A stretch of 44,955 nucleotides of DNA from a virus (IMGVR_UViG_3300048838_000097:1-44955); one strand, 5' to 3'; counted from the stretch's first letter, positions 1 through 7,148 are shown. The notes: a model not told the origin generated them from the letters alone. Numbers and translations are program-made.

Positions 1-127
1 GTGGTAATGCTTCTATAGCAAATTTAATTGCTAACTGCGCCGATATTTTTCTAGAATCTTCCTTAGTTGCCTGTAAGCACCAGAGCATATCTCGAACTCC
101 ATTGGAGTCTAAGATGGTTAAAAGATT
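1..127. repeat. 127-bp terminal direct repeat (left copy)
   Basis: Bases 1-127 are identical to bases 44829-44955. A perfect end duplication of exactly 127 bases is what a de Bruijn assembler leaves when a circular contig closes with k=127, so it most likely marks a complete, circularly permuted or circular genome of 44828 bp rather than a biological terminal repeat. It lies inside the Imm5-like coding sequence, an unlikely place for a natural packaging end. Confidence 0.95.
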
Positions 128-250
128 AATTTCCGTGTTCATGCCATACTTTTTAGCTCCTCCTAGATATTCCACAAGCTTATTATATCCAGAATAGCAA
201 GGCCTAGTATCACGAATAAGCTGTAAAGAGGTCGTTAATCTTACTTTCAT
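1..250 (-). CDS. Alanine-rich Imm5-like putative immunity protein, N-terminal part (continues across circle junction)
   Basis: The ATG is at 250-248 on the minus strand with AGGAG about 10 bases upstream. The frame stays open to base 1 and continues in register at 44828 on the circular genome, giving a 191-residue protein; this piece holds residues 1-83. It begins MKVRLTTSLQLIRDT and contains ILDSNGVRDMLWCLQ, a pattern I associate with the widespread alanine-rich putative immunity proteins (Imm5-like). It is the first leftward gene, behind the promoter at 306-334. Family assignment is from pattern memory; the function in phages is not established. See the C-terminal part at the right end. Confidence 0.75.
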   Translation of the reverse strand, partial: MKVRLTTSLQLIRDTRPCYSGYNKLVEYLGGAKKYGMNTEINLLTILDSNGVRDMLWCLQATKEDSRKISAQLAIKFAIEALP

Positions 251-305
251 TTTTCTTTATCTCCTATCTAAGTTAGTCTATTTGATTTACAGGTATTACA
301 CTCTA

Positions 306-334
306 ATTATAAGCGATCAATTCGATTTATGCAA
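306..334 (-). promoter_or_regulatory. Leftward sigma70-type promoter for the early operon
   Basis: Read on the minus strand: TTGCAT (334-329), 17-bp spacer, TATAAT (311-306). The -10 box is perfect and the -35 box matches four of six consensus bases. An A/T tract lies directly upstream (338-346), resembling an UP element. Transcription would start near 299, 49 bases before the ATG at 250, and run across the circle junction into all leftward genes. Confidence 0.7.
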
Positions 335-337
335 GAA

Positions 338-368
338 AAATTTTTTGATGGCCCGATTGAAAAAATTT
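338..368. repeat. AT-only inverted repeat between divergent promoters
   Basis: AAATTTTTT (338-346) and AAAAAATTT (360-368) are perfect 9-bp inverted copies around a 13-base centre. They sit between the -35 of the leftward promoter and the -10 of the rightward candidate promoter. This could be a regulator site, an UP element serving both directions, or an easily melted segment. Confidence 0.6.
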
Positions 369-373
369 ATGAT
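345..373 (+). promoter_or_regulatory. Candidate rightward promoter, back-to-back with the leftward one
   Basis: TTGATG (345-350), 17-bp spacer, TATGAT (368-373). The boxes match four and five of six consensus bases. Its -35 starts 10 bp from the -35 of the leftward promoter. No gene follows for about 600 bases, but a hairpin with a T run lies at 524-550, so it may drive a short untranslated RNA. Confidence 0.4.
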
Positions 374-379
374 GACCGG

Positions 380-550
380 ACTGCTCCGATTACTCTAATT
401 ACTCCAATAACCTAGATTACTCCAAATCCATCCCCTAGCCCTGATCTGCTTCATTCTGCATCAAGGGTGATTTTCATAGGTATAGTATCTATTCTTCCTG
501 CTATATTCTATTATCCTATAGGTCTTTTATGTATGACCATAAAAGTTTTT
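380..550 (+). ncRNA. Candidate short untranslated RNA
   Basis: Inferred only from a candidate promoter (345-373) and a terminator-like hairpin (524-550), with no coding sequence between them. The transcript would be about 170 nt and pyrimidine-rich, with repeated ATTACTC motifs near its 5' end (388-395, 397-405, 415-423). It matches no RNA family I know. Confidence 0.25.
524..550 (+). terminator. Hairpin with T run (terminator-like)
   Basis: CTTTTATG (524-531), 6-base loop, CATAAAAG (538-545), then TTTTT (546-550). The 8-bp stem is perfect but AT-rich, so termination may be weak. It would stop rightward transcription before the main rightward promoters. Confidence 0.45.
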
Positions 551-693
551 AATTAATCTTTAATACCCCTAGGAGATACTAATTAGACCCTAGCTTATAC
601 CTGATCTAGTTAGTATCTGTCTGTCTATTAGAAGGGATGAAAAATCCGGGTGGGTCTGATTTGGGCCGGATAGGGGTCGGATGACGGATTCCG

Positions 694-720
694 GGTAATC
701 GAGGTAATCGAGGTGATTCA
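694..720. repeat. 9-bp iteron-like tandem repeats
   Basis: GGTAATCGA occurs twice back to back (694-702, 703-711), followed by a degenerate third unit GGTGATTCA (712-720). The third unit overlaps a near-palindrome TGATTCAATCA (714-724). The core GGTAATC is the reverse complement of GATTACC, which is doubled at 1746-1760 ahead of the terminase promoter. Confidence 0.6.
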
Positions 721-734
721 ATCATCCATCAGAC

Positions 735-766
735 CTACTAATCATTCATAGCCAGCTACTAATCAT
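735..766. repeat. 11-bp direct repeat spaced 21 bp
   Basis: CTACTAATCAT occurs at 735-745 and 756-766. The 21-bp start-to-start spacing is two helical turns, so both copies face the same side of the DNA, as binding sites for a dimeric or cooperative protein often do. They lie about 50-80 bp upstream of the promoter at 818. Confidence 0.5.
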
Positions 767-817
767 CCTAGTAAGCTTCTATTCAATCCTCTTATATCGG
801 GTATAAAAATAATCTTC

Positions 818-846
818 TTGCATTTATCTTTATCTTGATCTATACT
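818..846 (+). promoter_or_regulatory. Rightward sigma70-type promoter, distal of a tandem pair
   Basis: TTGCAT (818-823), 17-bp spacer, TATACT (841-846). The -35 hexamer is the same as in the leftward promoter at 306-334. It lies 58 bp upstream of the stronger promoter at 876-904, and both point at the gene beginning at 989. Confidence 0.6.
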
Positions 847-875
847 TGAATCATGGAAGGCTGGATAAAAAAGAT

Positions 876-904
876 TTGACATTCAGCCAGACATGATGTA
901 AGAT
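876..904 (+). promoter_or_regulatory. Strong rightward sigma70-type promoter
   Basis: TTGACA (876-881, perfect consensus), 17-bp spacer, TAAGAT (899-904). The start of transcription would be near 911, giving a leader of about 78 nt that contains the pseudoknot at 929-964 and ends in the ribosome binding site TAAGGAG (973-979) ahead of ATG 989. Confidence 0.8.
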
Positions 905-928
905 GACCTCTCAGTTACAGATGTTGCA

Positions 929-964
929 TAGGTCAAGGATTAGGACCTACATAGAATCTAATCC
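929..964 (+). promoter_or_regulatory. H-type pseudoknot candidate in the leader of the first rightward gene
   Basis: Stem 1 pairs TAGGTC (929-934) with GACCTA (944-949). Stem 2 pairs GGATTAG (937-943, inside the loop of stem 1) with CTAATCC (958-964). Both stems are perfect, and the arm order is that of an H-type pseudoknot; if they cannot coexist they are alternative hairpins. The element ends 8 bases before the ribosome binding site, so it could control translation or protect the 5' end of the mRNA. Folding is deduced by eye. Confidence 0.5.
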
Positions 965-988
965 ATCTTAGCTAAGGAGTTTTGAATC

Positions 989-1588
989 ATGGAAAAGCAA
1001 ATCATTGAAGTCAATAAGAAGGTCGCAGGTAAGTACGAGAAGGTTGGCGAAGTCGCTATCTTTGTGCCGACGTTGGAAGATGCTGGTTTCACAGCGGAAC
1101 GCCAGATGGACAAAGAAGGCAAGCCCGTAGTAGAGGACGGCCTGCCGGTCTATGTCGAAGATAAGCATAACTGGGTGCAAGGCGCTATGCTGGCCGCAGT
1201 TAAAGCTCAAGCTCGTAATAAGCTAGTGCCGGGTTCTGCTACTCTCAAGGATGGCGCTTCTATTGCCGAAGATTGGGATGCTCTGACCGCAGAAGGCGAA
1301 CGCGGTGGCAATGGTGCAGCATTGGCCGCAGTCCGCGAACTCAAGGCGGCTTTTGTTGCTTGGGTTGCTACTCTGGGCAAGTCAGCTACTACTCAGCAAG
1401 TTCTTACTACGCTGTTCGGTAATCGCCAAGCTCTTAGTCTGCAATCTCCTAGCCACAAAGAGAAGATGGAAGCCTATGTTACAGACTTCGCTGCTACGCT
1501 TGATGCTGATGCGCTGGCGAAGGGTGAGCGTTATCTCCAGTCCTTGATCGATGCTTGCAAGGCGGAGACTGAGGCAGAGGACTTCTAA
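989..1588 (+). CDS. Unknown abundant protein, first rightward gene
   Basis: A 199-residue acidic, mostly helical-looking protein without a motif I recognise, signal peptide or membrane segment. ATG 989 is preceded by TAAGGAG at ideal spacing. The gene stands alone: tandem promoters and a leader pseudoknot upstream, a strong terminator 60 bases downstream. Its codons are richer in G/C endings (CTG, GGC, CGC) than most neighbours and resemble those of the major capsid gene, which suggests very high expression. Possible roles are a DNA- or RNA-binding housekeeping protein or a host-takeover factor; these are guesses. The C-terminus is acidic (ends AEDF). Confidence 0.85.
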   Translation: MEKQIIEVNKKVAGKYEKVGEVAIFVPTLEDAGFTAERQMDKEGKPVVEDGLPVYVEDKHNWVQGAMLAAVKAQARNKLVPGSATLKDGASIAEDWDALTAEGERGGNGAALAAVRELKAAFVAWVATLGKSATTQQVLTTLFGNRQALSLQSPSHKEKMEAYVTDFAATLDADALAKGERYLQSLIDACKAETEAEDF

Positions 1589-1650
1589 TATCTAATCTCC
1601 ACCATCAATCAGACTAATTAAATCATCAGTTAGTCTGATTCGATTTCCTA

Positions 1651-1681
1651 AGCCCAGACTGTCCCCCAGTCTGGGCTTTTT
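1651..1681 (+). terminator. Rho-independent terminator
   Basis: AGCCCAGACT (1651-1660), 7-base loop, AGTCTGGGCT (1668-1677), followed by a T run. The 10-bp perfect, GC-rich stem plus T tract is a textbook intrinsic terminator. It isolates the gene at 989 from the packaging operon. Confidence 0.92.
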
Positions 1682-1745
1682 TATTATTCTGGCGCGTCTC
1701 TTTATCAATAGCCTCTATTAAATTTTTCTAAAATTTTTCTGCCCC

Positions 1746-1760
1746 GATTACCTGATTACC
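1746..1760. repeat. Doubled GATTACC motif upstream of the terminase promoter
   Basis: GATTACC occurs at 1746-1752 and 1754-1760, 8 bp apart and ending 11 bp before the -35 box at 1772. Its reverse complement GGTAATC is doubled at 694-709. Placement just upstream of a promoter fits a binding site for a transcription regulator; no regulator has been identified. Confidence 0.4.
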
Positions 1761-1771
1761 TTATATAAAGC

Positions 1772-1800
1772 TTGTATGCAGTTTAAATCTGTGTTAAGAT
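1772..1800 (+). promoter_or_regulatory. Candidate promoter of the packaging and structural operon
   Basis: TTGTAT (1772-1777), 17-bp spacer, TAAGAT (1795-1800). The -10 is the same TAAGAT used by the promoter at 876-904, while the -35 matches four of six consensus bases, so it would be weaker or need activation. Start of transcription near 1807, about 36 bases before ATG 1843. Confidence 0.5.
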
Positions 1801-1842
1801 TGAAGCTATCAACTTAGGCATTTAATTCCTTGAGCTTTTCCT

Positions 1843-2415
1843 ATGGACGAAAAACGCATAGCCTCCTTCTTAGCCCGAGGCTTAAAACCTTCTCAAGTAG
1901 CTGCTATAGTAGGCTGTACTCCAGCTTATATAACCCAGCTTGGTCAGAAAGAAACCTTCAAGGCTTTACTAGATGAAGTTCAAGCAGAGGCTGAAGGCCA
2001 AGATGGCGAGCTGGCGGAAGAAGAAATCTTAGCTACTAAATATCTAGCAGTGGAGCATAAGATCCTTAAGCAAATCGAGGATACTATGCCTTTTGCTGAA
2101 TTTACTCATCTGACTAAAGCTTTAGAAGTTGTGGGTAAGAGACAAGAAGAACGAGCTAAGAGAAAAATGATGAGTAGACTACCAGGGCTCGCTGGGCCGG
2201 CCGGCAGTCTTACAGTAAGTCTGACTGTGCCAATCCATGCAATCCCTGAGTATACTATTAATCCTCAAGGACAGATAACCTCTATCAATGAGAAGGTGTT
2301 AGCTCCTCTATCTTCTCAAGGTGTAAAAGATTTGTTTGATAAGCTACAAGGTAGGGCTGCCCCCGGCCCCGGCGCGGATTTAGAACCTTTGGATGAGGTT
2401 ATAATAGATGGCTAA
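1843..2415 (+). CDS. Terminase small subunit (probable)
   Basis: A 190-residue protein whose first 40 residues form a helix-turn-helix (RIASFLARGLKPSQVAAIVG then TPAYITQL), the usual DNA-recognition domain of small terminases and related homeodomain-like folds. A helical middle (about 60-110) would oligomerise, and the C-terminal third is Pro/Gly-rich. It is the first gene of the packaging operon, two genes before the large terminase. TerS would form a ring that recognises phage DNA and presents it to TerL. It overlaps the next gene by 8 bases. Assignment rests on domain and position. Confidence 0.65.
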   Translation: MDEKRIASFLARGLKPSQVAAIVGCTPAYITQLGQKETFKALLDEVQAEAEGQDGELAEEEILATKYLAVEHKILKQIEDTMPFAEFTHLTKALEVVGKRQEERAKRKMMSRLPGLAGPAGSLTVSLTVPIHAIPEYTINPQGQITSINEKVLAPLSSQGVKDLFDKLQGRAAPGPGADLEPLDEVIIDG

Positions 2416-3433
2416 AGAAGATGAGCAGACTGATCCTGGCCCAGCTCCTAAAGAAGATCCTAGTAATGATCTAGTAAACACTTTACTATCTTTGGCTAAA
2501 GGGGCGGGTCGAGGACTTACTACAGATGCTGTAGGAGCTCCTGTAGACATCATTAATATGCTTCTAGGCGCAGTAGGGCTTCCAGTATCAGAGGAGCCTT
2601 TCGGTGGATCTAAGCATATTAGGGGACTTACTAATCAGCCGAAAGAAGATACTGGTACTGAGACAGTAGGTAATCTCTTATCAGCTTTTGTAAATCCTAC
2701 TACGGCTTCAACTAAAGTAGCTACTATTCTGCCTCTCCTAGGAGGTATCTTCATGGGAGAGAAGTCTAAGACTTTCAGTAAAGGTCTAGCTAAAACTTTC
2801 GAAGAACTAGAGAAGGCTAAGACTCTGCCTACTAAATCCTTCCAACTTACTAATACCCATCGGGGGCCCCTCGATCAGAAGCTTAGACAGGAAATATCCG
2901 ATCTGCCTGCTGAATTAGAAGCAGATCTTAAAGCCCTAGAAGATGCGGGTATAGAAGTAGTCTTGAGGGATGTATTAAAACATGATGACCTTTATGACGC
3001 TTATCCTGATTTAGCGCATATCAATCTAAAGTCCAAAGCAGGCACTGGAGGAAATTATAACAGTGATACGGATACTATTAGGATTGGTCTAAATCAATCT
3101 CCTGACGATATGCTTAATGTGCTTCTACATGAGGTACAGCATGCTATTCAAGGTAAAGAAGGATTTGTTCGGGGAGGCAATCCTTCTATGATGGCAGCTT
3201 CCCCTGCTTTTCAAGAAGCATCTGCTAACCTACCAAAGAATTCTCCTAAAAAACAAGAGGAGGTAGGTTTACTTCTTAATGAGCTCTATATGCGTCTAGG
3301 AGGAGAAGCAGAGGCTAGGGCAGTTCAGCGTAGATGGCTAGATGAAAAAGCAATCCCCGGATCTACCATCAATAAGAATCCTCTGTTCTCTTATGATCGT
3401 CAAATATCGGATCTTCTATGGCCCCCTCAGTAA
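2408..3433 (+). CDS. Zincin-like metallopeptidase-domain phage protein
   Basis: 341 residues. Residues 35-75 contain GAPVDIINMLLGAVGLPV followed by a GGSKHI pattern that recurs in large polyvalent/ejected phage proteins. The C-terminal half has the zinc motif HEVQH (H241, E242, H245), then EGFVRGG (251-257) and GEAEAR (299-304), whose Glu could be the third ligand. Similar HExxH/GGN/EAR domains occur in phage large polyvalent proteins. It may be carried in the virion or act during capsid maturation; no substrate is evident. It lies between small and large terminase and overlaps the latter by 16 bases. GAGG sits 9 bases before ATG 2408. Confidence 0.7.
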   Translation: MAKEDEQTDPGPAPKEDPSNDLVNTLLSLAKGAGRGLTTDAVGAPVDIINMLLGAVGLPVSEEPFGGSKHIRGLTNQPKEDTGTETVGNLLSAFVNPTTASTKVATILPLLGGIFMGEKSKTFSKGLAKTFEELEKAKTLPTKSFQLTNTHRGPLDQKLRQEISDLPAELEADLKALEDAGIEVVLRDVLKHDDLYDAYPDLAHINLKSKAGTGGNYNSDTDTIRIGLNQSPDDMLNVLLHEVQHAIQGKEGFVRGGNPSMMAASPAFQEASANLPKNSPKKQEEVGLLLNELYMRLGGEAEARAVQRRWLDEKAIPGSTINKNPLFSYDRQISDLLWPPQ

Positions 3434-4983
3434 CAGAAGCTTCTAGCTCAGTATCCTTATCTGCTCCTATACTGAATACAGTAGAGCTGGTAGATATCGG
3501 GGTAGATCCGAAGGAGGCTTATAATAGAGGATTTGTAGATATAAATTTCTTCGCTTCTATGGCTCTACCAGAAGTCTTTATCTTCTCCTTGCCGAATTTT
3601 TATGTCACTACTTGGCAGATTCTGATTAATCGTAAACCAGAGGATGTGGGTCGAATCATTAGATTCGCTCTGGGGCTACCGCGAGGCCATGCTAAGACTA
3701 CTTTTATCAAGCTTCTGATCTCTTGGCTTATAGTTTATGACTACATCGAATTCTGTTTAATCATCTGTGCTAATGAGGATCTAGCCGAACAGCTTCTAGC
3801 TGACGTAAGCGATATCTTAGGCTCAGAGAATATGGAAGCTATATACGGCCCATGGACTGCTTTCTTAGCTACTGATACTAAGGAACTTAAGAAAGCCGCC
3901 TATCATAATAAGTCTATTGTCTTAGCAGCTAAGGGCGCGGGGTCATCGCTACGCGGCCTTAACATTAAACATAAGCGCCCTGACTTCATCTTCCTAGATG
4001 ATGCACAGACTAGGGAAAATGATGAATCTCCTACTGAGTCAGCCCGCTTCTTGCGTTGGCTAATTGCTACTCTATTCAAAGTAATTGCTCCACGTGGCAA
4101 TCGTTGGATAGTCTATGTAGGCAATATGTACTCTGAGGAATGCGTTCTCAAAAAGCTCCAAGATAATCCGGGTTGGATCAGTCTAATTACTGGAGCTATC
4201 TTAGATACAGGCGAGCCACTCTGGCCTGAGCTTCATTCATTAGAAACCTTGATGGAATCCTTCTATCATGATGAAGCTTTAGGACATGCTGATCTTTGGT
4301 TCGCAGAGATAATGAATGATCCTAAGTCAGCAGCAGTGAGTCTTCTACATGACGGGTTGCCTGCTTGTCCTTATAAGGCTGAAGGCCTAGTACCTGATGG
4401 AGTATTTATTACTATAGATCCTGCAGGCTTCCGCGATAATTCAGACGATAATGTTATTGTAGTACATTATGTGCATGAAGGAAAAGGTCTAGTCGCTCAG
4501 ACTACTAGAGGCATTCTGAAGCCTGATGAACTTATTAAAGAAGCTTTATCCCTGGCTCTGTATCATGGGGCTTCTCTAATAGGCGTAGAGGATGTAGGCT
4601 ATCAACAGACTCTACAGTTCTGGATCAATCATTTTATGATCGAATTTCAGATTACAGGAATAGCCGTAGTCGGTCTATCTCCGCATGGTAGATCAAAAGA
4701 AGCTAGAATTAAACAATTCGTGCATGAGCTTTATGCAGGTAATTATTATCATCTAACTCCTGCTACTAGGGCTGACTTCGTATGGCAGGCTCAGAAGTAT
4801 AAGATAGGCGCCAAGAAGAATAAGGATGACTTGCTGGATGCTGAAGCTTATGGCTTAGATGTAAGAAATGAATACTGGCACTTGGTAACTAATCTGAGAA
4901 CTAAAGGTATAACTCAGATAGAAGGTGCTCATGTGGTGGCAGCTAATACCCCGATTTCTTTTATAGGACGAAAGGCAGGCTAG
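3418..4983 (+). CDS. terL: Terminase large subunit (DNA packaging ATPase/nuclease)
   Basis: 521 residues, a normal TerL length. The ATPase half has Walker A GLPRGHAKTT (86-95) and Walker B FIFLDD (190-195). The C-terminal nuclease half shows an RNase H-like triad: D334 in IDPAG, E391 in GVED, and D471/D474 in DDLLDAEAYG. It pumps DNA into the prohead and cuts it. Walker B ends in Asp-Asp instead of the commoner Asp-Glu. No good ribosome binding site precedes ATG 3418, which lies inside the previous gene, so translational coupling is likely. Confidence 0.95.
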   Translation: MAPSVTEASSSVSLSAPILNTVELVDIGVDPKEAYNRGFVDINFFASMALPEVFIFSLPNFYVTTWQILINRKPEDVGRIIRFALGLPRGHAKTTFIKLLISWLIVYDYIEFCLIICANEDLAEQLLADVSDILGSENMEAIYGPWTAFLATDTKELKKAAYHNKSIVLAAKGAGSSLRGLNIKHKRPDFIFLDDAQTRENDESPTESARFLRWLIATLFKVIAPRGNRWIVYVGNMYSEECVLKKLQDNPGWISLITGAILDTGEPLWPELHSLETLMESFYHDEALGHADLWFAEIMNDPKSAAVSLLHDGLPACPYKAEGLVPDGVFITIDPAGFRDNSDDNVIVVHYVHEGKGLVAQTTRGILKPDELIKEALSLALYHGASLIGVEDVGYQQTLQFWINHFMIEFQITGIAVVGLSPHGRSKEARIKQFVHELYAGNYYHLTPATRADFVWQAQKYKIGAKKNKDDLLDAEAYGLDVRNEYWHLVTNLRTKGITQIEGAHVVAANTPISFIGRKAG

Positions 4984-4987
4984 AGTC

Positions 4988-5179
4988 ATGGCTAATGAAG
5001 TAGATGAGGAACTGAGAAGGCTCCATCAAGCTCGTAGAGGAACTGTAGCTGATAATGCTATGCCCTTTGTCGATAAGCTCTTTGAAGGAGTCTTTGGTAA
5101 GTACAAGAAAGAAAAAGATCAAGGCGAAGCTGAAAGAGAAGCCGTTGAGAAGAAGCGCAAAGACGAAGATGAAGATTAA
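4988..5179 (+). CDS. Small charged protein between terminase and portal
   Basis: 63 residues, highly charged, with a Lys/Glu/Asp-rich helical C-terminal half. It lies 4 bases after terL and 12 before the portal gene. No family is recognised. Similar small helical proteins between TerL and portal are common in podovirus-like operons, where they may help head assembly. Confidence 0.7.
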   Translation: MANEVDEELRRLHQARRGTVADNAMPFVDKLFEGVFGKYKKEKDQGEAEREAVEKKRKDEDED

Positions 5180-5191
5180 GATAGGAGCAAA

Positions 5192-7129
5192 ATGATGGCT
5201 AAACTACCCGCCCCGGCTTTTAGAATCTCCAAAGATGCTGAGAAGAAGATTCTCAGTTATCTTCAGGGAGTTATGACTGCTCATAGGGCTTCCTGTGAGA
5301 TTCATACTAAGATGGAAGCCATTGATAAAGCCTATGCTCGGTATGTAGAAACTGGGTCAGAGGATGATGGCAAGACAGAATGTAATGTCTTTGGCCAAGA
5401 TAACATCATAGCTCCTATCGTAGTTTCACAAGTAGATTCTTTGGTAGGCTATCTATCAGAGATCTTCCTGTCAGGCTATCCTCTTTTCCCTGTAGTATCT
5501 ACTCCTAAGAAGCGTAAATGGGCAGAACAATTAGAAACTCTGATTGACGATCATGCTATCTTAGGTGGATATGCTCGGCAACTCCTGCTCTTTCTACGAG
5601 ATGGAGTTAAGTATAATGTGGCTGCTATAGAAGCTGATTGGCAGCCCATCGAGCAATTTTCTGTTATAGGAGATTATACAGCAGAAACAGCTAGATCCAT
5701 AGATCGAGATTCTAAGTATCTAACTAATATTAAGCGTTTAGATCCCTATAATTTGATCTGGGATAAAACAATATCTCCTGGTGATGTAGCGAAAGAAGGC
5801 GATCATGCAGGCTATATTGATGTTCTCAGTAGGCTTAAACTTAAGCGTCTTCTTAATCGTTATACTAAAACTAGGGAAGTGTATAATGCGCAGGAAGCCC
5901 TTGCCTCTACTATGGGTAGGACTTCTTCTAGTCCAGTCAGCAATGAGTATCATATTCATCCTACTGTATCTAATTATGTTACTCCTCGTAGGCCTGATGA
6001 CAGGGTAGATTGGGAGCGGTATATTACAGGTAAGCGGCAGACTTCCGCAGGTATAGCTGGAGTAGATAATTTTGAAGTAATTACTCTTTATGCTAGGATT
6101 CTTCCTGGTGACTTTGGTATAGCAGGGCCGCAACAGAACACTCCCCAGATATGGAAGTTCGTAGTAGTCAATGGAGCAGTAGTAATCCATGCTAAGCGCA
6201 TTATCTCTGCTTATGACTATCTTCCTATCCTTATGGGGCAGCCCATCGAAGACGGATTAGGTTATCAGACTCAATCAGTAGCAGAAGGTTCTATTCCTAT
6301 CCAAGAAGGCGCCACTTCTTTGTTCAATATTAGGTTTGCTGCTGCTAGACGAGCTGTCTCTGATCGTGCTCTATATGATGCAGGACAAATCAGCCCCTCA
6401 GATATTAACTCGCCTGTAGCCTCTGCTAAGATTCCAGTTAAATGTAATCCAATGCTACAGCAGTCTATCGAGTCTGCATATAAACAGATACCTTTCGATA
6501 TGAAAGGAACAGAGACTACTATCCAAGATGCAGCAGTCCTAGTAGATTTCTCTAAGCAACTCTCAGGTTTGAATAATGCACAGCAGGGTCAGTTCCAGAA
6601 AGGTAATAAATCAGTAGTTGAATATACTGATGTTATGGGAGCTTCTGATTCTAGGCTTCGACTGCCAGCCCTGACTTTAGAACATCAGGTCTTTATTCCT
6701 CTGAAAGCTATCATTACCCTTAATATCTTCCAGTATGGCTCTGATACTGTAGTGGTATCTCAGAAAACTGGAGAGGTTCTAGATGTTAAGCTAGATGAAC
6801 TTAGGAAGCATACCATGAGCTTTAGGATTGCTGATGGATACTCTCCGAAGTCTAAGCTAGCTTCTACAGATATGATAGTCCAAGGACTCAATGTTATTAT
6901 GAATTCTCCTCAACTACAGCAAGCTTATGGATCTTCTTTACCTTCTCTCTTTGCTCATATGATGCAGCTAGGCGGAGTAAGAGGTTTAGAAGAGTATGCT
7001 CCGGAGAATCAGATGCAAGGAGAAGGAGGGCCACCGGGACTAATAGACCAAGGACTACAAGGTCAGCCTCCGCTTGCTCCTGCTTCTGCCGCTGATGCTG
7101 CACCGCCTGCTCAACAACCTATAATCTAA
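5192..7129 (+). CDS. Portal protein
   Basis: 645 residues, soluble, directly after the terminase and before scaffold and capsid genes, the standard place for a portal. The protein forms the ring at the capsid vertex through which DNA passes. The C-terminal 60 residues are low-complexity Gly/Gln/Pro/Ala-rich, which is frequent in podovirus portals. AGGAG precedes two adjacent ATGs; the second (5195) has the better spacing. Called mainly from length, order and overall character. Confidence 0.85.
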   Translation: MMAKLPAPAFRISKDAEKKILSYLQGVMTAHRASCEIHTKMEAIDKAYARYVETGSEDDGKTECNVFGQDNIIAPIVVSQVDSLVGYLSEIFLSGYPLFPVVSTPKKRKWAEQLETLIDDHAILGGYARQLLLFLRDGVKYNVAAIEADWQPIEQFSVIGDYTAETARSIDRDSKYLTNIKRLDPYNLIWDKTISPGDVAKEGDHAGYIDVLSRLKLKRLLNRYTKTREVYNAQEALASTMGRTSSSPVSNEYHIHPTVSNYVTPRRPDDRVDWERYITGKRQTSAGIAGVDNFEVITLYARILPGDFGIAGPQQNTPQIWKFVVVNGAVVIHAKRIISAYDYLPILMGQPIEDGLGYQTQSVAEGSIPIQEGATSLFNIRFAAARRAVSDRALYDAGQISPSDINSPVASAKIPVKCNPMLQQSIESAYKQIPFDMKGTETTIQDAAVLVDFSKQLSGLNNAQQGQFQKGNKSVVEYTDVMGASDSRLRLPALTLEHQVFIPLKAIITLNIFQYGSDTVVVSQKTGEVLDVKLDELRKHTMSFRIADGYSPKSKLASTDMIVQGLNVIMNSPQLQQAYGSSLPSLFAHMMQLGGVRGLEEYAPENQMQGEGGPPGLIDQGLQGQPPLAPASAADAAPPAQQPII

Positions 7130-7148
7130 TTACCCAAGGAGCGTAGAA

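Larger units (their letters stand above)
251..988. other. Gene-free divergent control region
   Basis: No convincing coding sequence is present over 738 bases. The region holds a leftward promoter (306-334), a back-to-back rightward promoter (345-373), an AT palindrome between and overlapping them, a hairpin with a T run (524-550), 9-bp tandem repeats (694-720), an 11-bp direct repeat (735-766), two tandem rightward promoters (818-846 and 876-904) and a pseudoknot-forming leader (929-964). Gene direction switches here, so it is the natural place for early transcription control and possibly a replication origin; the origin idea is inference. Confidence 0.7.

Noticed and set aside
251-988. Short open frames in the control region, such as the ATG at about 637
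   Set aside because: At most about 15 codons, without a ribosome site or any sign of coding composition.
5738-6190. 150-residue minus-strand frame inside the portal gene
   Set aside because: Shadow of the portal coding frame; no start signals and unnatural composition.
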